A stretch of DNA of 9,905 nt from an uncultured Burkholderiaceae bacterium (lineage in GTDB: Bacteria; Pseudomonadota; Gammaproteobacteria; Burkholderiales; Burkholderiaceae), in the NCBI GenBank assembly GCA_937862845.1, contig CALMCK010000189.1, positions 1 through 9,905 of the forward strand, written 5' to 3'. Both the position numbers and the translations under genes were made by a program. Within the stretch, counting starts at the first letter, position 1. Each line of letters starts with the position of its first letter. Shown here one piece after another: positions 7,270 to 9,905 of this stretch. The notes under the pieces were generated by a model that was not told where the DNA came from, did not search any database, and saw only the letters and a program-made list of their open reading frames with translations.

Positions 7270-8184
7270 TCACGTGCCACGCGGATGATGCTGCGCGTGG
7301 ATTTTTTTCAACCGCTCTTTGGCAACATGGGTGTAAATCTGCGTGGTGGAAATATCCGAGTGACCAAGCAAAAGCTGCACGACGCGTAAATCCGCACCAT
7401 GGTTCAACAAGTGTGTGGCGAAAGCATGCCGCAACGTGTGCGGTGAAATCATCGCGGTGGCGATGCCCGCTTTAATGGCGCAGGCTTTAATCACATGCCA
7501 AAACATTTGACGGGTCATGGCTGCGCCGCGATTATTGACAAACACCGCATCGCAAGTTTTGCCTTTCAGTAAACTGGCGCGCGCCTCGCTCAAGTAGTTT
7601 TGCAAATGCGTGGCCGCTTCATCGCCAAATGGCACCAATCGTGTTTTATCGCCTTTGCCCGTGACACGAACCACACCATCGGTGAGGCTCACACCCAGCA
7701 TTTTAAGCCCTACCAACTCAGAAACGCGCAGACCGCTGGCATACATGAGCTCTATCATGGCGCGGTTGCGCAAGCCGAGCGGGCTTTGGTCTGGCGCGGC
7801 AATCAGCGCTTCCACTTGGGCTTCGGACAGGCTCTTGGGCAGCAGCATGCTCGGGCGGGCATTGAGCAACTGCGCGCATGGGTCGTGTTGCAGCAATGAA
7901 TTTTCGCGTGCCCATGCGTAGAAGCGTTTGAAGCTGGCGATTTTTCGATTGGTTGACGTTGATTTTTTGACCGCATCGCCTTTATACAAATGTGCGAGAT
8001 AGCCTTCAACATCGCTGGCCAGTGCTTGGGTCAAACGTTTTTTTTGAGCATGGAGGTATTTGGCCAGCAGTCGAAGGTCGCTGCCATAGGCCGACAGCGT
8101 ATTGTCCGACAAGCCGTGGGCGAGCCAGAGACTGCTGGTGAATTGTTCGATCAAAATCATGTCGGGATGCGGCGCGTCGCTCAT
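7270..8184 (-). CDS. xerD: Site-specific tyrosine recombinase XerD
   Basis: A 304-residue tyrosine recombinase that with XerC resolves chromosome dimers at dif under FtsK control. The N-terminal SAM-like DNA-binding domain covers about 10-110 (IEQFTSSLWL, helical). The catalytic domain carries the full set Arg153 (SGLRVSEL), Lys177 (TGKGDK), His249 and Arg252 (PHTLRHAFATHLL), His275 (LGHSDISTTQIYTH) and nucleophile Tyr284. All are offset by a constant five residues from E. coli XerD (148, 172, 244, 247, 270, 279), which supports XerD rather than XerC or an integron or phage integrase. The start at 8184 lies 4 bases behind the ogt stop; an ATG at 8160 is an alternative. A longer frame to 8307 runs inside ogt and adds only non-homologous sequence. 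The 7169-7269 gap downstream has no clear terminator. Confidence 0.95.
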   Translation of the reverse strand: MSDAPHPDMILIEQFTSSLWLAHGLSDNTLSAYGSDLRLLAKYLHAQKKRLTQALASDVEGYLAHLYKGDAVKKSTSTNRKIASFKRFYAWARENSLLQHDPCAQLLNARPSMLLPKSLSEAQVEALIAAPDQSPLGLRNRAMIELMYASGLRVSELVGLKMLGVSLTDGVVRVTGKGDKTRLVPFGDEAATHLQNYLSEARASLLKGKTCDAVFVNNRGAAMTRQMFWHVIKACAIKAGIATAMISPHTLRHAFATHLLNHGADLRVVQLLLGHSDISTTQIYTHVAKERLKKIHAQHHPRGT

Positions 8185-8188
8185 CGGC

Positions 8189-8734
8189 TCAGTATTCCAC
8201 GCCTTCGTGCTGGAGCAGCCAGCGTTTGACACCGATGTGAAAACCATCGTCACGCCGTGCAAAACCACCGATGCCGCTCGCCGCCACCACACGATGGCAC
8301 GGCACAATCAACGGATAAGGATTCGCGCCACAAGCGCCGCCGACCGCGCGAGGACTGCCGCAGCCGATGAGTTTACCGACTTGCTTGTAGCTCAGCACTT
8401 GTCCGCATTCGATTTGATTAATTTCTTGCCAGACTTTGTTTTGAAAATCCGTGCCCTGCACCACCGTGGGCAAATCAAAACGGTGCTGGGGATTTTTGAA
8501 GTAGCAGGTTATTTGGTGATACGCCTGTTGTGTCAGCGCCGTGTCGCCTCGGTTGTCGGTCGAGCCTTCTGGCAAATACACCAACTCAAACAACGCTTGC
8601 TTGTCCTGCGTCAGGCGCACGCCGATGCTGCCAAATGGTGCGGGCACGATGGCATCAAACCACTCGGAATAAATGTGCTGTTGGGCAGATGAATGAGCGT
8701 GCATGTCCAACTTATCTCGACCCGCGCTTGCCAT
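8189..8734 (-). CDS. ogt: Methylated-DNA-[protein]-cysteine S-methyltransferase (Ogt/Ada-C type)
   Basis: A suicide DNA repair protein that moves the alkyl group from O6-alkylguanine or O4-alkylthymine to its own cysteine. Of 181 residues, the N-terminal ribonuclease-like fold covers about 20-90. The DNA-binding and active-site domain then carries FQNKVWQEI (97-105), YKQVGKLIG (116-124), the conserved arginine in RAVGGACGANP (129-139), the active motif PCHRV with Cys146 at 145-149, and KRWLL at 170-174. The segment between GGF and KRW is 11 residues against about 6 in E. coli-type Ogt. The start is uncertain: ATG at 8734 overlaps the upstream small gene by 23 bases, while ATG at 8704 leaves a 7-base gap and keeps the whole fold. 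Neither has a strong ribosome site, so translational coupling is likely. xerD follows 4 bases later. Confidence 0.93.
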   Translation of the reverse strand: MASAGRDKLDMHAHSSAQQHIYSEWFDAIVPAPFGSIGVRLTQDKQALFELVYLPEGSTDNRGDTALTQQAYHQITCYFKNPQHRFDLPTVVQGTDFQNKVWQEINQIECGQVLSYKQVGKLIGCGSPRAVGGACGANPYPLIVPCHRVVAASGIGGFARRDDGFHIGVKRWLLQHEGVEY

Positions 8735-8843
8735 CGGCCTGCTGCTTCATGTCTCGCATTCTGCGCAGTTTCAAATAGCCGAGCAAAGCCACCAAGCCGA
8801 CGCTGGTGATTAAAGCCACTGAGATTAAAATCGATTCCAACAT
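8712..8843 (-). CDS. Small single-span membrane protein, 43 residues, function unknown
   Basis: A 43-residue frame begins at ATG 8843 behind a strong AGGAGG ribosome site (spacing 4), the best in the window. The protein starts MLESILISVALITSVGLVAL: one hydrophobic segment at about 5-24, then a basic tail (KLRRMRDMKQQADGKRGSR), so the positive-inside rule places the C-terminus in the cytoplasm. It starts 21 bases after the ispH stop and its end overlaps the longer ogt reading, so it fits neatly into the ispH - ogt - xerD series. I do not recognise the family. The ribosome site, operon position and coherent topology argue for a real gene, but short hydrophobic frames can arise by chance, and conservation could not be tested. 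Confidence 0.6.
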   Translation of the reverse strand: MLESILISVALITSVGLVALLGYLKLRRMRDMKQQADGKRGSR

Positions 8844-8852
8844 GCCGCCTCC

Positions 8853-8870
8853 TTTTAAAGCGCTTTAAAA
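8853..8870 (-). repeat. 18-base perfect palindrome over the ispH stop codon
   Basis: TTTTAAAGCGCTTTAAAA is identical to its reverse complement. It contains the ispH stop codon and ends inside the ribosome site of the following small gene. As RNA it could form only a weak 7-base AU hairpin with a GCGC loop. As DNA it could be a dimer-binding site. The core AAAGCGCTTT is shared with 5001-5010. Its function is unknown. Confidence 0.5.
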
Positions 8871-9821
8871 TTTTTCCACATTGACCACAATGCTTTGCAA
8901 ACCTTTTAAACCTTTAGGCAATGGGAAGCTCACGGCTTCCTCCACGCCTTCGAGCACAGAGACTTGCGTCGCGCCAAGCTCTTTGATTCGGCTCAAAACA
9001 CTTTGCACCAGCACCTCTGGTGCAGATGCGCCTGCTGTGACACCGACTTTTTGTGCGGCAGACAGCCACGCGGGTTGCACGTCTTCGGCCAAGTCCACCA
9101 TGTAAGCGGCGACGCCCATTTTCTCGGCGAGCTCACGCAGTCGATTGGAGTTTGAGCTATTGGGGCTGCCGACCACGATGACCACATCGACTTGTGGCGC
9201 GAGGACTTTCACCGCGTCTTGTCGGTTTTGCGTGGCGTAGCAAATGTCGGCTTTTTTGGGGGCGTGGATGTTGGGGAACCGTGCTTTCAGCGCATCAATA
9301 ATGCCGCGCGTGTCATCCACCGACAAGGTGGTTTGCGTGACGTAGGCAAGCTGATCGGGCGAATTCACCATCACGGTTGTAGCATCAGTTTCTGTCTCAA
9401 CCAAATAGATACCATCGTTCGCCTGTCCCATCGTCCCTTCGACTTCTGGGTGGCCTTTGTGTCCGATCATGATGACTTCGAGGTTTTGCTCGCGCATTTT
9501 GGCAACCTCGACATGCACTTTGGTCACCAATGGGCAGGTTGCATCGAAAATTTGCAAGCCCCGTGCTGCGGCCTCGTCGCGCACCTCACGCGAGACGCCG
9601 TGTGCAGAAAAAATCACCGTGCTGCCTCTGGGCACTTCATGCAGCTCTTCAATAAACACCGCACCCTTGGTGCGCAAATCATCAACGACATATTTGTTGT
9701 GGACGATTTCATGGCGCACATAAATCGGCGCGCCGTATTGTTGCAATGCGCGTTCGACGATTTCGATGGCGCGGTCAACGCCAGCACAAAACCCACGAGG
9801 TTGAGCGAGTAACACCTCCAT
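8865..9821 (-). CDS. ispH: 4-hydroxy-3-methylbut-2-enyl diphosphate reductase IspH
   Basis: The last enzyme of the MEP (non-mevalonate) pathway, reducing HMBPP to isopentenyl and dimethylallyl diphosphate with a [4Fe-4S] cluster. Numbered from ATG 9821 the 318-residue protein has the cluster cysteines Cys12 (GFCAGV), Cys96 (DATCPLV) and Cys194 (DICYATQNRQ), the diphosphate-binding histidines His41 (RHEIVHN), His74 (SAHGVS) and His124, and the catalytic Glu126 (GHPEVEG). These match E. coli numbering almost exactly (third cysteine 197 there). The SPNSSNSNRL motif at about 219-228 holds the substrate-contacting Ser and Asn. The ATG overlaps the fkpB stop as TGATG; a GTG one codon earlier (9824) is possible. 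The length is normal and nothing is missing. Confidence 0.97.
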   Translation of the reverse strand: MEVLLAQPRGFCAGVDRAIEIVERALQQYGAPIYVRHEIVHNKYVVDDLRTKGAVFIEELHEVPRGSTVIFSAHGVSREVRDEAAARGLQIFDATCPLVTKVHVEVAKMREQNLEVIMIGHKGHPEVEGTMGQANDGIYLVETETDATTVMVNSPDQLAYVTQTTLSVDDTRGIIDALKARFPNIHAPKKADICYATQNRQDAVKVLAPQVDVVIVVGSPNSSNSNRLRELAEKMGVAAYMVDLAEDVQPAWLSAAQKVGVTAGASAPEVLVQSVLSRIKELGATQVSVLEGVEEAVSFPLPKGLKGLQSIVVNVEKF

Positions 9822-9905
9822 CACAACACCCCTATAATTTTTATTTCCAACCGCACCGCATGACCGGCCAACGGATGATTGAAGTCAACAAACGCACCAT
9901 CTTTG
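9821..9905 (-). CDS. fkpB: FKBP-type peptidyl-prolyl cis-trans isomerase FkpB/SlpA, C-terminal fragment
   Basis: The last 27 codons of a gene that begins beyond the window edge. The translated end contains VDFNHPLAGHAVRLEIKI followed by IGVL and a TGA stop. VDFNHPLAG is the hallmark C-terminal motif of SlyD/SlpA-type FKBP proline isomerases, where it forms the final strands of the FKBP barrel. The stop shares one base with the ispH ATG (TGATG), and fkpB - ispH is a well-known proteobacterial gene pair, both of which support FkpB over SlyD. The isomerase active-site residues in the missing part cannot be checked. Confidence 0.88.
   Translation of the reverse strand, partial: KDGAFVDFNHPLAGHAVRLEIKIIGVL

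Noticed and set aside
8185..8307. 41-codon N-terminal extension of xerD inside ogt
   Set aside because: It overlaps the ogt coding end in another frame and looks like no XerD N-terminus. Starting at 8184 gives the normal family length and a 4-base gap.

Overview
The window is a compact stretch of bacterial chromosome in which every supported gene lies on the minus strand, so transcription runs from position 9905 towards position 1. Several features suggest a betaproteobacterium, probably of the order Burkholderiales, with unusually moderate GC: the lon - hupB - tRNA-Val order, fkpB coupled to ispH, a PHB-type 3-hydroxybutyrate dehydrogenase, and a DesA-type desaturase with a long C-terminal tail. 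This placement is an inference from gene content and protein style; no search was run.

Layout in transcription order. The C-terminal end of an FkpB/SlpA-type peptidyl-prolyl isomerase (9821-9905, cut by the window edge) is coupled through a TGATG junction to ispH, the last step of the MEP isoprenoid pathway. A 43-residue single-span membrane protein follows, then ogt (DNA alkylation repair) and xerD (site-specific recombinase), all packed with gaps or overlaps of a few bases, which suggests one operon. After a 101-base gap comes a membrane fatty-acid desaturase that ends at a strong terminator. Then come a 3-hydroxybutyrate dehydrogenase (bdhA), rlmB (23S rRNA 2'-O-methyltransferase) with a zinc metallopeptidase of the YpfJ/Zn_peptidase family 17 bases behind it and a terminator, lon protease with its own terminator, hupB (DNA-binding protein HU), and the 5' part of tRNA-Val(TAC) cut by the window start.

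The region is mostly core housekeeping: protein quality control (Lon), nucleoid structure (HU), ribosome modification (RlmB), DNA repair and chromosome resolution (Ogt, XerD), isoprenoid and membrane-lipid chemistry (IspH, desaturase), and storage-carbon use (BdhA). I see no insertion sequence, prophage, CRISPR array or defence system, and no gene-free stretch above 300 bases; the longest gap is 369-640. The points most worth a second look are the desaturase's C-terminal tail, which resembles the helical end of ISL3-family transposases, the small membrane-protein gene between ispH and ogt, and an 18-base perfect palindrome at the end of ispH whose core recurs upstream of rlmB. I did not find convincing evidence of a new biological system here.
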